DNA of 64,000 nucleotides from Brachypterus glaber (Eukaryota; Arthropoda; Insecta; Coleoptera; Kateretidae): positions 47,208,626 through 47,272,625 of the forward strand of contig OY294044.1 of the NCBI GenBank assembly GCA_958510825.1, given 5' to 3'. A model generated the notes under the pieces. The model saw nothing but the letters and a program-made list of their open reading frames with translations, did not search any database and was not told where the DNA came from. Of this stretch, positions 1 to 10,734 are shown in pieces (positions within the stretch are counted from its first letter, which is position 1; the number at the start of each line of letters is the position of its first letter). A program made the translations under genes and the position numbers.

Positions 1-848
1 GTCTTTTTTACAAAATGTGCAGTGTAAAATATTGCCGTCGTTCTGGATAATCTTCAATCCACGATTTAACCGTAGTAAGTAATGGTTTTACGAACTTGTT
101 ATTAAGGGATTTAACTAATGAAATGAACGGTGACAAACTCGGTGACAAATGAACATTAGATTAGGCCCAATAGGTATATTAAAAACGAAAAAGTCAGAGT
201 CAAAAAAGAAATTAATTCGTATTGCTAAGTCAAATGAAATGACTCAATTTACTTGCAATAAAAACCTTGTTTTTCTACGACTGCTTTAGAATGTAAGCAA
301 ATACACGCACTTTTCAAACACAGAATGAATCCATTCTAGCTCTAGATATGGTAGTTTGATAGCTTATAAAACATTTTTATAAAATTATTATTTTGTTGTA
401 CCCGGCTATGGATTTTGACGTCACTACTCGGTAAAATCCTATCTCTAATAATAAGTTATTTATTTAATACTTTTACTTTCCCCTAGGAAAGTCTTGCGTT
501 AGTAAAAAAAAATAAAAATGTTTATTGCTTTTTTTTACGTTTCTCGACGTTTTATATCCAAACAATATGATTTACGTCAAAAAATCTGTCTTTACGTCGG
601 TATGTCTGTCCGGGAAAGTGACCACGATAACTCAAGAACGTTTCGAGCGCTTTGGCTTCAAGCTAAAAACTTAAAATTTGGACAATAGGTTGGTTATCCA
701 AAGTTCTAGACTGGGATTTTTTTTGATAAATATTGGAAAAATAGGGTAGGTCATTTAAAAAAAAAAAATTCATTTTATTTTTCGTTTTACGATAAAATAC
801 TTTCTAAATATTTTTGGATTTTTTTTTAATTAAAAAAAAAATTGAATT
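1..848. other. AT-rich intergenic or intronic DNA, no gene seen
   Basis: No convincing coding frame. At 541-700 there is a diffuse repeat with motifs (tctcgacgtttta, cacgataactcaa) that recur near 4575, 9590 and 23010, so this is old repetitive DNA of unknown class. Confidence 0.4.
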
Positions 849-1079
849 CCGTAATTTTACACAACTATTACAGTTGTGTAGCTGGACAACTATAGTCCAA
901 GGCACCCAGGTGGTAATTATTTTTAAATGTTTACAATTTCTTATGAAATTTGGTTTGGATTGGGATACACAGCAACACGTTTTCAAAGTTTTTTTTTTTA
1001 AATACGCTGGTCATGGAATATAGGTGTGAAGCTGGACCATAGTTGTGTGATTCTGGACTATTGTTGTGTGAAATTACGG
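849..1079. mobile_element. Short inverted-repeat element (MITE), 231 bp
   Basis: The ends are CCGTAATTTTACACAAC and its near-perfect reverse complement GTTGTGTGAAATTACGG. The inverted arms continue inward through a shared TAGTCC and GCTGGACMA motif. The centre (899-960) contains one unit of the tandem repeat seen at 9170-9560. No coding capacity. A target duplication could not be defined because the flanks are T- and A-rich. Confidence 0.6.
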
Positions 1080-1209
1080 TTTTTTTAAATTTTTTTCGCA
1101 CGCGATTTTAGCCAGTATTGTCAAAGGTAATATGGGACAAAAACGCATGCAATTTTTGCCAATATTGCCAAAATAGCAATATTGTTTACGCACGTGAAAA
1201 GACCTGAAT

Positions 1210-1973
1210 TATAAAAAAAACTCATTTTTTGAATATTCTGAGAAACTTTATTAAAAACGGTACCAAAAAATGCAACTTCAAACAAATTTTATTGCGAAAA
1301 AAAAAATGGTTGGTATTATGTTCATTCAAACATAAACAGATTTGACATAAAGGTTTCAAGTAATCCATACAAAACGTCCCGGTCAAAAAAATTACGCCTA
1401 GGGAGTTTCCAGGGAGCTCCCACAATAAGCTTCCATGGGATGTCCCATATTCTGGAAGCTTTCAGGGAATTAGAAATGTCTGCGTTCGCCTTAAAGAGCA
1501 TTTGGGTTCCTAGTCCCATAAGACTCCCATAATGTACCTATAAGACTTCCATAATATGACTGTAAAACTCCCAAAATATGTCAATAAGCCTCCCTTTGCT
1601 GGATTTACTCCCAAATAAATAAATAATGTTAGTCAGCCAGCAACAAATATCATCAGCTAGTAAAATATTTATAAAATAGTAACCTGGTAATAAATTATAA
1701 GCAATATCTAACATATTTTAACTTAAAAAAAGTGTAAAATGTTTAAATAAATTTGGGACACCATTAACCATGTGGGGTCCCACAGACTTTTACTCACTTT
1801 TACTCACTCCTATTTCGCAACGGTTTTCCTGAACTGAGCTCAATACACGGAATGAGCCTTTGAAGCCTTTTAGGAAGGTAGACGAGCGGACGTACCCATA
1901 GAATAGACTAAATATGTTTTTTGTTTAAAATAAACTTATTGGGGTTTCAGACCCCTACCTGGTTAACGGAGGG
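1210..1973. mobile_element. piggyBac-like non-autonomous element, left end missing
   Basis: It aligns end to end with the intact copy at 20627-21415: shared blocks include AAAAAATGCAACTTCAAAC, the CCCAGGGAGTTTCC-type segment and GAGCTCAATACACGG. The right end CCTGGTTAACGGAGGG is followed by TTAA (1974-1977), as in the intact copy. About 185 bp of the left end, including its inverted repeat, are missing, so this copy is truncated. No transposase frame is present. Confidence 0.8.
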
Positions 1974-2358
1974 TTAACTCAAAATCTCTCTAACTCGAAC
2001 TAATTTTGCGGTCCCTTGAGTTTCGAGTTATAGAGTTACTTTGTTGTGAAGAGTATAGTATGAGATGCGAAGCATTACATCTCACCACTTGTTTAAAATT
2101 TAATAATTTATTTATAATTAGGTATGCACGTTTTCTAAAAAATGTATTTTGAATATTTTACTTTTAAATAGAAACCTATCAGTGGGTTAATTTATTCTAA
2201 AAACCGTTTAATAAATTATAGCATAAATAATTCCATAGTTAATAATAATAAATATCTTTGTTGGAGAACCAAAAGGCTAACGACCCGAGGTCTTTCTGCC
2301 AAAGTTACATAAAGTATAAAATTCAAAACTTAGAGTATCTTAAGTATTATTTACATAC

Positions 2359-2393
2359 TTCCATATACTTATTTTAAAAATAAGTATATGGAA
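2359..2393. repeat. Perfect 17-bp inverted repeat (short hairpin)
   Basis: TTCCATATACTTATTTT is followed directly by its reverse complement. There is no T-tract or gene context to suggest a function. It may be the relic core of a snap-back element. Confidence 0.5.
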
Positions 2394-2454
2394 AAAGAAA
2401 GTATAAAAATAAAGATTAAATATTAAGTACAATAAAAGAAGAAAAAAAAACTGT

Positions 2455-2870
2455 AATTATCTCATCTCATTTCTAAGCATTTCAATCAAAGTTTTTTCAG
2501 GAAGTTTTCTCTTAGGGTTGTTTATCGGATGAATGCAGGCTAAACTATCAGGCGTGGAGACAAACTTTTCGATAAGCTTGGTGAAACGGGAAAGAATTGG
2601 TTCAATATTTGTTTTCTCATATAGCATCTCATTAAATAGTGGGTTATTAGGGTTTCTGATGCGGGTAATTCTTCTTAAGCAACTCCTTTCGGCGACTTCA
2701 ATGTCGTTTAATGCGCTTTAACTACAAGTGAGGGTAACAACATTTCCATTGTCTAGTAGAGGTCTGCAGATAATTTTGTAGATCATGCAGCCGGTATTGA
2801 TGTTAATGCCATGGTTTTTATAAGTCATTCCTCTAGTTCCATAGTACTATAACTTTAACTATAGTTATTA
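2455..2870 (-). pseudogene. Non-LTR retrotransposon reverse transcriptase remnant (C-terminal end)
   Basis: On the minus strand, reading from about 2860 down to 2460, the frame gives residues such as YKIICRPLLDNGN, then an in-frame stop, then ALNDIEVAERSCLRRITRIR and NPLFNEMLYEKT. This is the pattern after the catalytic palm in LINE reverse transcriptases (YKTLIRPLLxYG...LExxExxxLRRI). At least one stop (TAA in the AGT TAA AGC context) breaks the frame, and neither a start nor the YxDD palm is present. It is a dead 5'-truncated fragment. The clade cannot be assigned from this piece. Confidence 0.7.
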
Positions 2871-3765
2871 TTATACCATTTGGACTTTTTCTATTTCTCG
2901 TATTGTGTGTCCCGAAAGGACCCCGCACATTTACTGAAACGTATTTGGAATTGGATGAATTTTGATATCCTGTATTCCTGAATTCCCTGAACAAAACTGG
3001 CTGGTTCGCACCCTCGGCTGATCAACCGTTTTGGTGCAATAGCCGTTTAAAAACAGGCCTATTTTCCTTAAATTTTATGCATTAATCGACTGTACCTCGG
3101 AAACGGCTAATATTAGTGCAACAATTTTTATTGCAAGTTGTTCTTTATAAAAGCATGAGTTCCTTAAATGAGCAGTGCCGAAACAAAAGGGGTACATCTG
3201 CATTAAAAAAAATAAGAGTTATTAATGGTTTAGGCAATGGTGGGGACTAATAAATAATTCTGCAAAAATAAATTTTGCCACAGGGCACTTTAAGTATTTT
3301 TAATTTACATTTAAAGTAATGCTGCCGCATCAAAACCCGCAATCTTCACCAAAATTTCCGCATCAAAAGGTGGTCATCTGCATTAAATTCAAGTAGCTCG
3401 GTATTAAGCAAGAAATAATGACATAATTGCAAATTTTGAGTTATAGAACGGGCCCTGGAGATCTGTATTGCTGTTTTGCTTTCCCTGATTAAGCTGGGGA
3501 AAAGCCTTGGTTTAATAAAAAAATCAAACTAAAAAATACAATATTTTTCACAAAAATTTTAAAATTGCTATTGCTTATGGGTGTTTTTAAGCTTAAAATT
3601 TCCGAAACCTTATAAGATTTTTTTTATTATCAGATTCATTTTTAGCGACCTCAAAAACGCCCATATAGCGATATTCACGAAAATATTGTAAAGATTTAAG
3701 ATTAAATTTTGGAATACCCAAAATAATCTAAGCTAAGTAAGTAAATAAAAAGCCCTTAATTTAAA
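2871..3765. other. No gene; unclassified repetitive DNA
   Basis: Two short related stretches (about 3175-3200 and 3360-3385) share an ACAAAAGGGGTACATCTGCATTAA-type string, suggesting degraded repeats. No reading frame or inverted ends were identified. Confidence 0.35.
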
Positions 3766-3767
3766 TA

Positions 3768-4497
3768 CAGCCTGTTCCAGAACTCGCGTACCGAAATTTA
3801 AGAGGTGATTCTACATCCAAAAATATGAAAAAAAGTTTCTATAAAGGTTGGTCCGGAAATGAGCCCTAAGGGAGCTACGGCCCTTCGAAGATGACGTATT
3901 GAATGGGGAACAAAAAAAGCACCAATAAAATTTTAATGCTGCAGGGTGATTCTTCATTTAAAACTGAGCAAAAAAGTATTATACACCAAAACACATAAAT
4001 TTAATATTAAAGGAGTAATAGCCTTTTAAAAAGTAACGTTTTTGGTGGCACAAAATGTTACTTTCTCTTAATTGCATTTTTTTTGATAACGGTTGCTCCT
4101 ACAGTGTTACACTATATGATATTTTATATGTATTTTTACTCTAGAAATCTATATTTTTTACAACAAATCCAAAAAACATACACATAGAAAAGTTTGGGGC
4201 AAAAATGTTTTAAGCCTCATATATTTTGTCCGTCTGGGCACGCCTCTGGATAAATTAAAAAAATTAATTAACATAAACTTATTGCCCTTATTAATACTAG
4301 TATACATGCAAAAGCTCGCCGCTCTAGCTTAAACGGTACCCGAGTTATTAATTAAAAACCTTATTTTTATTACAATTTTAAAGGGCCCTAGATCCCTTAG
4401 GGCTCATTTCCGGACCAACCTTTATAGGAACTTTTTTTATATTTTTGGATCTAGAATCACCTCTTAAATTTTGGCATGCCAGTTATGGATCACCCTG
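3768..4497. mobile_element. TA-flanked long-inverted-repeat element, 730 bp
   Basis: The ends are CAGCCTGTTCCAGAACTCGC and the reverse complement of CAGGGTGATCCATAACTGGC, each with TA outside (3766-3767, 4498-4499). The arms continue through AAATTTAAGAGGTGATTCTA and GGTTGGTCCGGAAATGAGCC for about 120 bp. A TA duplication with a CAG start fits non-autonomous Tc1/mariner-type elements. Relatives of the outer arms occur at 36826-37925 and, decayed, at 38080-39402. Confidence 0.75.
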
Positions 4498-4745
4498 TAT
4501 ATTGGATAATGTTTTATATATAATCTAAGCTATCTTCGTGCATGATGGGTAAACATTTTTGATTTTTTTTTCACTTTTCTCGACGTTTTAGACGCAAAAA
4601 TGGCAAAAATGGCCGAAAGTAATAGACACATATACATATGCAATTAGGATCCTCGAGAAATTCTCACCTTTATAATCAAAAATTGCAATAAAAATTGTTG
4701 TTCGGTCGCCAGTTCCGATCGGCAGTACTGCTAAGGCAAACACAA

Positions 4746-5134
4746 TAAGTGTTTTATATTACATACGAATGCGCAAAAGTGTTTGGTGGAACATGCTGAT
4801 GCGCAGAAGTGTTTAATAATACACAGAAGTGTTTAGGTAAACATATGCAAATATACTGATGCGCAGTAGTGTTTCATAAAACATACAAATGCGCAGACGT
4901 GTTTAGGCAAACATATGCTGACATACCGATGTGCAGTTCTTGATAAAACATATCCAAATGCGTAGAAGTTTTTAGCCAGACCTATTGAAACATAGCGGTG
5001 GGTAGATGTATTTGGTAATACAAATGGATGCGTAGATGTGTTAAGGCAAACATACCCATGCGCAGTAGTGTTTGGTAGTACATACCAATGTGCAAACAAA
5101 CGCAAATATACTGATGCGCAGTAGAGTTTGGTAG
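4746..5134. repeat. Degenerate tandem array, about 31-bp unit (left part)
   Basis: Units of the form CATAC-NN-ATGCGCAG-N-AGTGTTT-NNTAAA recur every 30-34 bp with substitutions and small indels. The array resumes at 5753-5975 after an inserted LINE fragment, so both parts were once contiguous. It is a divergent minisatellite. Confidence 0.8.
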
Positions 5135-5752
5135 TAATAAATAATGTCTTTATTCATCCCAAAAAAACACAAAGTTTTACAGAGGGACACCTCTTTGTAC
5201 AAAAATTAAGTATTACATTTTATTTATAAATCTATAGCTAAAGCTTACATAATTACATCACAGAATAATGACTATTATGGTAATAATTTCTCTTTTTCTA
5301 AGAAGGAGACAAATTATTTAACGTACATCAACATATAATATATAATAGAAGAAGAAATTGAATAGCATTGTTAGTTGTATCCTATAAAATCTGAAACAGC
5401 ATTTTTAATTTTTTCGCCTTTAAATTGTTTTATATATTCAGGCAATTTATTATATTCATTTACTCCTTTATAGTAAATGGAGTTTCTACCGACTTTTGAA
5501 AATACCTGAGGCAGGTCTATTTTTGAATTATTTCGGGTGTTGTATTTATGCACGTTGTTCCTATGAGAAAAGGTGAGACATGAATGTCTTTCTTTATTTA
5601 TTACCTGGTAAATGAACAAATTTACTTGATTTGGGTAAATATTTTTGATTGACTTTATTTTAAAGTTTTGATATAATTCAGAAGTTGGATGTCGGTAATC
5701 AAGTGAGTAGCTATTTTTTATAGCTTTATTTTGGAGAACCTGCAAAGGCTTT
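5135..5752 (-). mobile_element. 5'-truncated LINE inserted in the minisatellite
   Basis: A minus-strand insertion splits the 31-bp array. Its 3' end, at the left, is an ATAAATAAT-type tail with AATAAAGAC before it. The junction sequence GTAGTA occurs on both sides (ending about 5134 and 5757), consistent with a short target duplication; array units normally read TTTGGTAGTACATAC here. The body holds the C-terminal reverse-transcriptase frame listed separately. Confidence 0.75.
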
Positions 5753-5760
5753 AAGTAGTA
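5371..5760 (-). pseudogene. LINE reverse transcriptase C-terminal fragment (open)
   Basis: About 125 codons are open on the minus strand up to the stop at 5371. Recognisable landmarks of Jockey/CR1-type ORF2 tails, in order, are LQVLQNKAIKNSY, NLFIYQVINKERH, NNVHKYNTRNNSKIDLP, GRNSIYYKGVNEYNKLPEYI and a lysine-rich end. The N-terminal endonuclease and the whole catalytic palm are absent because of 5' truncation, so no activity is expected. The apparent methionine start near 5775 lies in the surrounding minisatellite and is accidental. The lack of internal stops suggests a fairly recent insertion. Confidence 0.75.
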
Positions 5761-5975
5761 CATATCTATGCACAAAAGTGTTTACTAAACATATTGCAGA
5801 AGTATTTACTAAACATGTTTGCCTACAAACATACCGATGCGCAGAAGTGTCAAGTATTAAATACCTATGCGCCTAATTATACAAATGCGCAGAACTATTT
5901 AATAAATTATACGCATGCGCAGAAGAATTTGATAGAACATACCTATGTGCAGAATTTTTAAGGGGAAATATGCAT
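5753..5975. repeat. Degenerate tandem array, right part
   Basis: This continues the 31-bp array (ATGCGCAGAAGTGTT-like cores at about 5836, 5885, 5913 and 5944) beyond the LINE insertion. The units are more divergent than in the left part. Confidence 0.7.
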
Positions 5976-6132
5976 AGATGCAAACATGCAAAAGGTGGGT
6001 ACGGTGGGTTAAAAATAGATAAAGAGTTGCTGAAGGTAAAGGAAGTGTGGAAAAAATTGTGTGGTAGTCCATTTCCATTATTCTTTCAAAAATTATGAGA
6101 GATAAAATTCTAAAAAAAATATTGATGATAAC

Positions 6133-6388
6133 CGAGGCCCTCGGTCCGAGGGGTTTATTTATTGAAAAAAAGAAACGTGTACAAGGATTGTGAGAATCAA
6201 AAGATTATGAAAGATTGGCAAAAAGATTTTAAAAGATTGCACAAAATTTTAATGAAGATTTCATATGATTTCATATGATTGTGGAAGATTTTAGATGATT
6301 GTTGATGATTGTGGAAGAAGGAATTGTCAAGGATTGTAAAAGATTGCTGTATATGTGTACAAGGATTGTCAAATAAATAAACCCCTCG
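6133..6388. mobile_element. hAT-like MITE, CGAGG...CCTCG, 256 bp
   Basis: It is flanked by a perfect 8-bp direct repeat ATGATAAC (6125-6132 and 6389-6396). The right end is AAATAAACCCCTCG. The left end carries the matching CGAGGGGTTTATTTATTG preceded by an extra CGAGGCCCTCGGTC, as if the terminus had been partly duplicated. The interior is built of degenerate GATTGTGGAA/AAGATTGT motifs. A second copy with its own 8-bp duplication lies at 42013-42272. Eight-bp duplications are typical of the hAT superfamily. Confidence 0.8.
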
Positions 6389-6396
6389 ATGATAAC

Positions 6397-7122
6397 CATG
6401 AAATAAACTTTTAAGGAAAATTGTAGAGAAGTGCATCAGGGTGGGGAAAAGGGGTCAAAAATTATATTTTTTATCGATAACTCGCTTATTATCGTATGCA
6501 ATAAAAAAATTAAAGGAAATGAAAGCTTAAATCATTCTTTTAAAAAATATATCATATGCATTTTTGAGCTACGACTATAAAAAAGCTATAGTTACGGAAT
6601 CCTGAGTGCGCTTTAGTTTTGCTTCGACAGAACTAAATCTAAACTTTAAAATTTATAGTGTCCGAGATAAAAATTGTCTAAATCTCCAATTTTCAAGTAT
6701 CTCTAATAACGTTATAAACAAAACAACTTAATCAGAAACATATTTTATTAAAATATTTAAAGATAAAGTTTATCTCCTATTATTATACTCTTCGCATTTT
6801 TGCAGAAAAAGATACTTTATATGAAAAACAGATAAAAAACAATATTCCATTCAAATAAATCGACTTTTCACAAGGAAAACATTTTAACAATTTTTCATAT
6901 ACACATCGCCAAAATTTTTGGCCAAGTAATTTGAAACCTAGACAAAAATTACACAGTCCTGCTTCATTCATGCCAATATATGATTTTGGATAATTCGACT
7001 ATTCTGATTTCGATGCTGAACTCAGTTTTTTTTTTCATCGCGTCAGGATTTTGGGCAACTGAAAAAACAAAGGTTTAAAATAAATACGAAAAAAAATTAA
7101 TTGCAATGTTGAAAAGAGTATT
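6397..7122. other. No gene; AT-rich
   Basis: No supported frame or inverted ends. Several short minus-strand frames are open only because of base composition. Confidence 0.35.
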
Positions 7123-7700
7123 TATCCATCTATAATGTTTTATTGCATAACCCATTGTAATTAATTATATATACTCCGCGCATTATCTATCTGAGTAACA
7201 AATTGGATCAAGGAAGCTATGATTAGTGGTTTAAAAATGACTTTTAGTAATATTTTTGTAGCCCATTGTGCTTTTAATAATTTTTAACATTTAGGTTAAA
7301 TTGACTGTCATTTTAAAAATTAAATTATTAAAAATAATAACAAAATCTGTTTAAAAAGTAAAACTTTGTTCAAAATTATAATAAAAGTAAGTTTTTATTC
7401 ATAAAGTGCTATTATAAACTTAATTTTTTTTTTTTTAACATTACCTGAATAAAATTACGGACCAGTATTATTTTAACCAAAATTCTCTGTTATAGTGTTT
7501 ACTTCAAAACTTTTTTTATAAATGTCAAAATAATGTCTTGATTGACAATAAATTTTAAACAAGATGGAAACCTTACATAAGGAACTAAATATATTCTGCC
7601 AACCAAATAACAAGAAACAAATGACCATCAACTCAGATAGATAATGCGCGGAGTTTATGTATATACCCCTTTCTGTCAGCTCCATCTATAAATATGTATT
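7123..7700. mobile_element. Inverted-repeat element, about 580 bp
   Basis: The arms pair TATACTCCGCGCATTATCTA (about 7170) with TAGATAATGCGCGGAGT (about 7637), and further out TCCATCTATAA (7127) with its complement near 7683. The outer boundaries are approximate. No coding capacity. Confidence 0.55.
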
Positions 7701-8150
7701 TTTTATCAAACCAAAAATAAATTCTTGTCTAATGTATAATTGAGTATATCTAAGGTACCTATAATGTGTTTTTGCCTATAACTTATTAAAGGAAATATTT
7801 TTTGGTAACTTAAAAAAAAATAGGTGTGAGAAAATATATACCTGTTGATAAATTATAATAAAGCTTATTCCGTGTAAAGGGCTTAAACTTCACTTTCCTA
7901 CCATTTAATCAAATACCGGGTGTTTAACTTGAAACTTCCAAATACCTCGAATACTAAGTATGCATTTTAGAAAAAAAAATGTCGGACAAAGGTTTATTTT
8001 AATGGGGAAACAAAATGGCTTATTTATTTATTTAAGGATATTTACGTTTTCAAGGTCAACTTTGTTTTTTTTTTAATAGACACTTATATTTTTTTACTGT
8101 TATTTAATTCTTAAAACAAATAAATATCCTTTGTAAAAAACTTTTTTTTT

Positions 8151-8485
8151 GATCCGTCTTTTAGTTGCAGAGATAACACAGCCACCAAAATTAAAAAAAA
8201 TGGATCTCCGACGGACTCAAATACTCAATTCCTATGTATTTTGACCCGCTGAATCTGAGGTCAGAATTTAAAAGTTAGCTCCAATTTTCTACATAACCTA
8301 TCATATCATTGCGAAAAGTATGTTTTTTGAGGTTATGTTGAAAATGGTTGCTAAATTTTAAAATACGACTTCAGATTCGGATTTAGCGGCTCAAAATATA
8401 TAGGAAATGACTAGTTGAGTCCGACGGAGATCCAATTTTTTTTATTTTGTGTGGATGTGTTATCTCTGCAACTAAAAGTCCGATC
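8151..8485. mobile_element. Snap-back inverted-repeat element, 335 bp
   Basis: The ends GATCCGTCTTTTAGTTGCAG and GATCGGACTTTTAGTTGCAG are inverted. Pairing continues for about 140 bp through AGAGATAACACA, GGATCTCCG-CGGACTCAA and the reverse complements at 8345-8485. The loop is about 55 bp. It is non-coding; the class is not assigned. Confidence 0.7.
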
Positions 8486-8550
8486 AAAAATAGTATATTA
8501 TGATCCAAGGACGAGATTTATTTCTCGTCCGTGTATCATACGCTATTTTT
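8486..8550. repeat. Hairpin with 29-bp arms
   Basis: AAAAATAGTATATTATGATC and GGACGAGA pair with TCTCGTCC and ATCATACGCTATTTTT around a TTTAT loop. It directly abuts the right end of the 8151-8485 element. Confidence 0.6.
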
Positions 8551-8639
8551 TATTCGCTTGTAAACATATTTTTAATAAAATGTAGAATTGAACCAACATA
8601 TTTTTTAGAATAATTTTTGTTTACATTTCAAATTAATTA

Positions 8640-8652
8640 GGGGGGGGGGGGG
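8640..8652 (+). repeat. Poly-G run, 13 bases
   Basis: An uninterrupted run of 13 G, unusual in this AT-rich DNA. It may be length-variable or a sequencing artefact. Confidence 0.9.
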
Positions 8653-9000
8653 CTGCAAGAATTTTTGCGATGTGTTTACTATCGATAGAGGATATATTCA
8701 CCGTAAAAAGTATACTATGGAATTCGAAGCATTTTATTTTTACTGTATTGTTTATTTTGCAAATATACCATCCACTTACGCATTTTAACAAGACTAATTT
8801 TTCAAGGATTGGAAAATAATTTATTTTAAAAAATTGAATTTTTTTTTAACCGTTAGAAATAACGCATTAGGCACTTTTATTTCGTCACGTTTTTACTAAA
8901 TAATTTTTAAAATTTAAATAAATGTGTAAAACTTATAAGCACTAGGGCTTAGCTTGGGCGCAGTTACCCCTTTTTTCACTATATTTCAGGCCTCCCACTT

Positions 9001-9098
9001 GTCATAAAATCATAAAATGTCATAAAATGACCCAATTTGTCCTAAAATCGTCATAAAATAAAATTACTGTCATAAAAGTCATAAAATTTCATAAAAAT
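9001..9098. repeat. Short tandem repeat, GTCATAAAAT unit
   Basis: About ten degenerate copies of a 9-12-base unit around GTCATAAAAT, with variants such as GTCCTAAAAT. Confidence 0.75.
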
Positions 9099-9169
9099 AC
9101 TCGTACTTTATACTTTAGAGCGACCTGGGAGAGAAGTTTTTCTTTGTTTTATTTTTCTGACATTTATTT

Positions 9170-9560
9170 TGGTTCGGAATAATTTTTAAATATTTTTAAT
9201 ATTTTCTTTAAAATTGGTGTATGGGGGTTTTTGAGTCCGCTGAAACTGAATCTGTTCATACATTTTTTCTACATCCCCTGCGTCAGGGGGTAATTATTTT
9301 TAAATATTTACAATATTTTTTAGTGAAAATTGCTATTCAGGGTTTTTTAGGTTGCTGAAAAGTTTTGGAATAAATATTTTTTTATTTCATCCCCTGGAGG
9401 TAAAAGGCAATCATTTTTAAATGTTTGAGTTGAATCTGTTTTAACTTCATCTTTGCAGGGCAGGAGTAATAATTTTCAAATGATTACAGTATTTTCGTAA
9501 AAATTGTCATATAGGGGTTTCCGAGGTCGCTGAAACCGTTTCTGGTCCAAAACTACCACC
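9170..9560. repeat. Divergent tandem repeat, about 110-170-bp unit, three copies
   Basis: Each unit runs GGTAATTATTTTTAAATATT, then an A/T tract, a TATAGGGGTTTTTGAG-like block, GGTCGCTGAAAC and a CCCCTG-AGGGG end. Units begin near 9178, 9288 and 9465. A single unit is also present at 899-960 inside another element. A GC-rich tail follows at 9730-9790. Confidence 0.6.
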
Positions 9561-10255
9561 CCTCGGGGTCTGTCCGGTAATTCTTGTGGGCACGATAACT
9601 CAAAAATGCTTTGAGGGAAATTTGGTACATACCTTTCCTTCCTGAAGTTCTCGGTTGGAATTCTTTTTGGTAAAAATCGGGATGGGGCAAATGGGCAAAT
9701 AACCAATTTTTAAAAGGGTTATATCTAAAGAAAGGGATGTTAGAGGCGGGGCCGAAGCTTCCCCGGGACCCGGGTTCGAGGAGTTCCGAGGCCGACAGTT
9801 TATTTTAGTTTATACTTTATTTGATGAGCAAATATGCGGGTATTTTCTAAGTGGACCATAGACCTTCAAATTGGTAAAAATTTTCACCTTGGCACTAGGG
9901 CTTTTAACGAGACTTTTACCATTTTTTTACAGTATTAAATTAAAGTCAATTAACAGAATTCGTAAAAAATATCGTCTGCGGCGCTAACTTAGTTGATGGA
10001 GGGCTGACAACCATTTTTTTTGTCACTTTTTGGTTTGGACTTAACGTTAAAAAAAATCGCCTGAGGTGCTAGAGCTTTCTTGCATTTTTATGAAACATTT
10101 TTAGCAAAACATAAAAATCGTGTTATCTCAAAACTACTCTTTTTTTTTCAAATTTGGCTTTAAGTTCATAGTATATCTATTGTATCGATCAATAGTCTAG
10201 AATGGGCGCGATATGCCCCATATATTGTATATGTACTAACTTTTTCATTTTTTAG
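9561..10255. other. Intron end of the Dullard gene
   Basis: Non-coding. A consensus branch-point sequence TACTAAC at 10234-10240 is followed by a pyrimidine tract and the acceptor AG at 10254-10255. A second AG lies 6 bases further on. Scanning from the branch point favours the first. Confidence 0.6.
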
Positions 10256-10446
10256 GTATAGTGAAACGAAAAGTTCTCGTTCTGGACTTGGATGAGACCC
10301 TGATCCATTCTCATCACGACGGGGTCATCAGGCAAACCGTAAGGCCTGGGACTCCGCCCGACTTCGTGCTGAAAGTCGTCATCGACCGGCACCCGGTCAG
10401 ATTTTTCGTGCACAAAAGGCCGCACGTTGACTTCTTTTTGGACATT
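10256..10446 (+). CDS. CTDNEP1: Dullard/CTDNEP1 phosphatase, internal exon 1 of 3 visible
   Basis: Serine/threonine phosphatase of the HAD superfamily (FCP/SCP type). In animals it sits on the nuclear envelope and ER, dephosphorylates lipin and restrains BMP signalling. This exon holds the catalytic motif DLDETLIHS (DxDxT; the first aspartate is the nucleophile), followed by [18 protein letters not shown] and [14 protein letters not shown], all strongly conserved in the family. It begins after an acceptor at 10254-10255 in phase 1 and ends at ATT before GTAAGT in phase 0. The first codons read I-V-K-R-K against Q-V-K-R-K in human. Using the alternative AG at 10260-10261 would drop two residues. 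Roughly 55-60 N-terminal residues, including the membrane segment, are encoded upstream of the window. The exon is clearly more GC-rich than its surroundings. Confidence 0.95.
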
Positions 10447-10734
10447 GTAAGTATTATTCACGCACGCACAAATGACGATATTTAAAACTAGGGGAATTTA
10501 AATAATTGTTTAACTAACCATTATTATATAAGTTTAAATTTTATAGTATAATGATTTTTGGAGAAATAGTGATATATTTTTATCAAAAATTTTAAAAAGT
10601 AAGTAATTTATTTGTGATAGATAGTTTTCACACGTCAAGTTTACATCAAATAATAAATATATGTTACATTAACATAATTAAAAATAGATTAATTTAAAAT
10701 AAAATTTCACGACACAATTTGAGTTTTAAAGTAC
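10447..10734. other. Start of a 12.9-kb Dullard intron
   Basis: A strong donor GTAAGT is followed by AT-rich sequence with no other feature. The intron runs to 23318 and holds most of the transposons listed up to that point. Confidence 0.6.
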
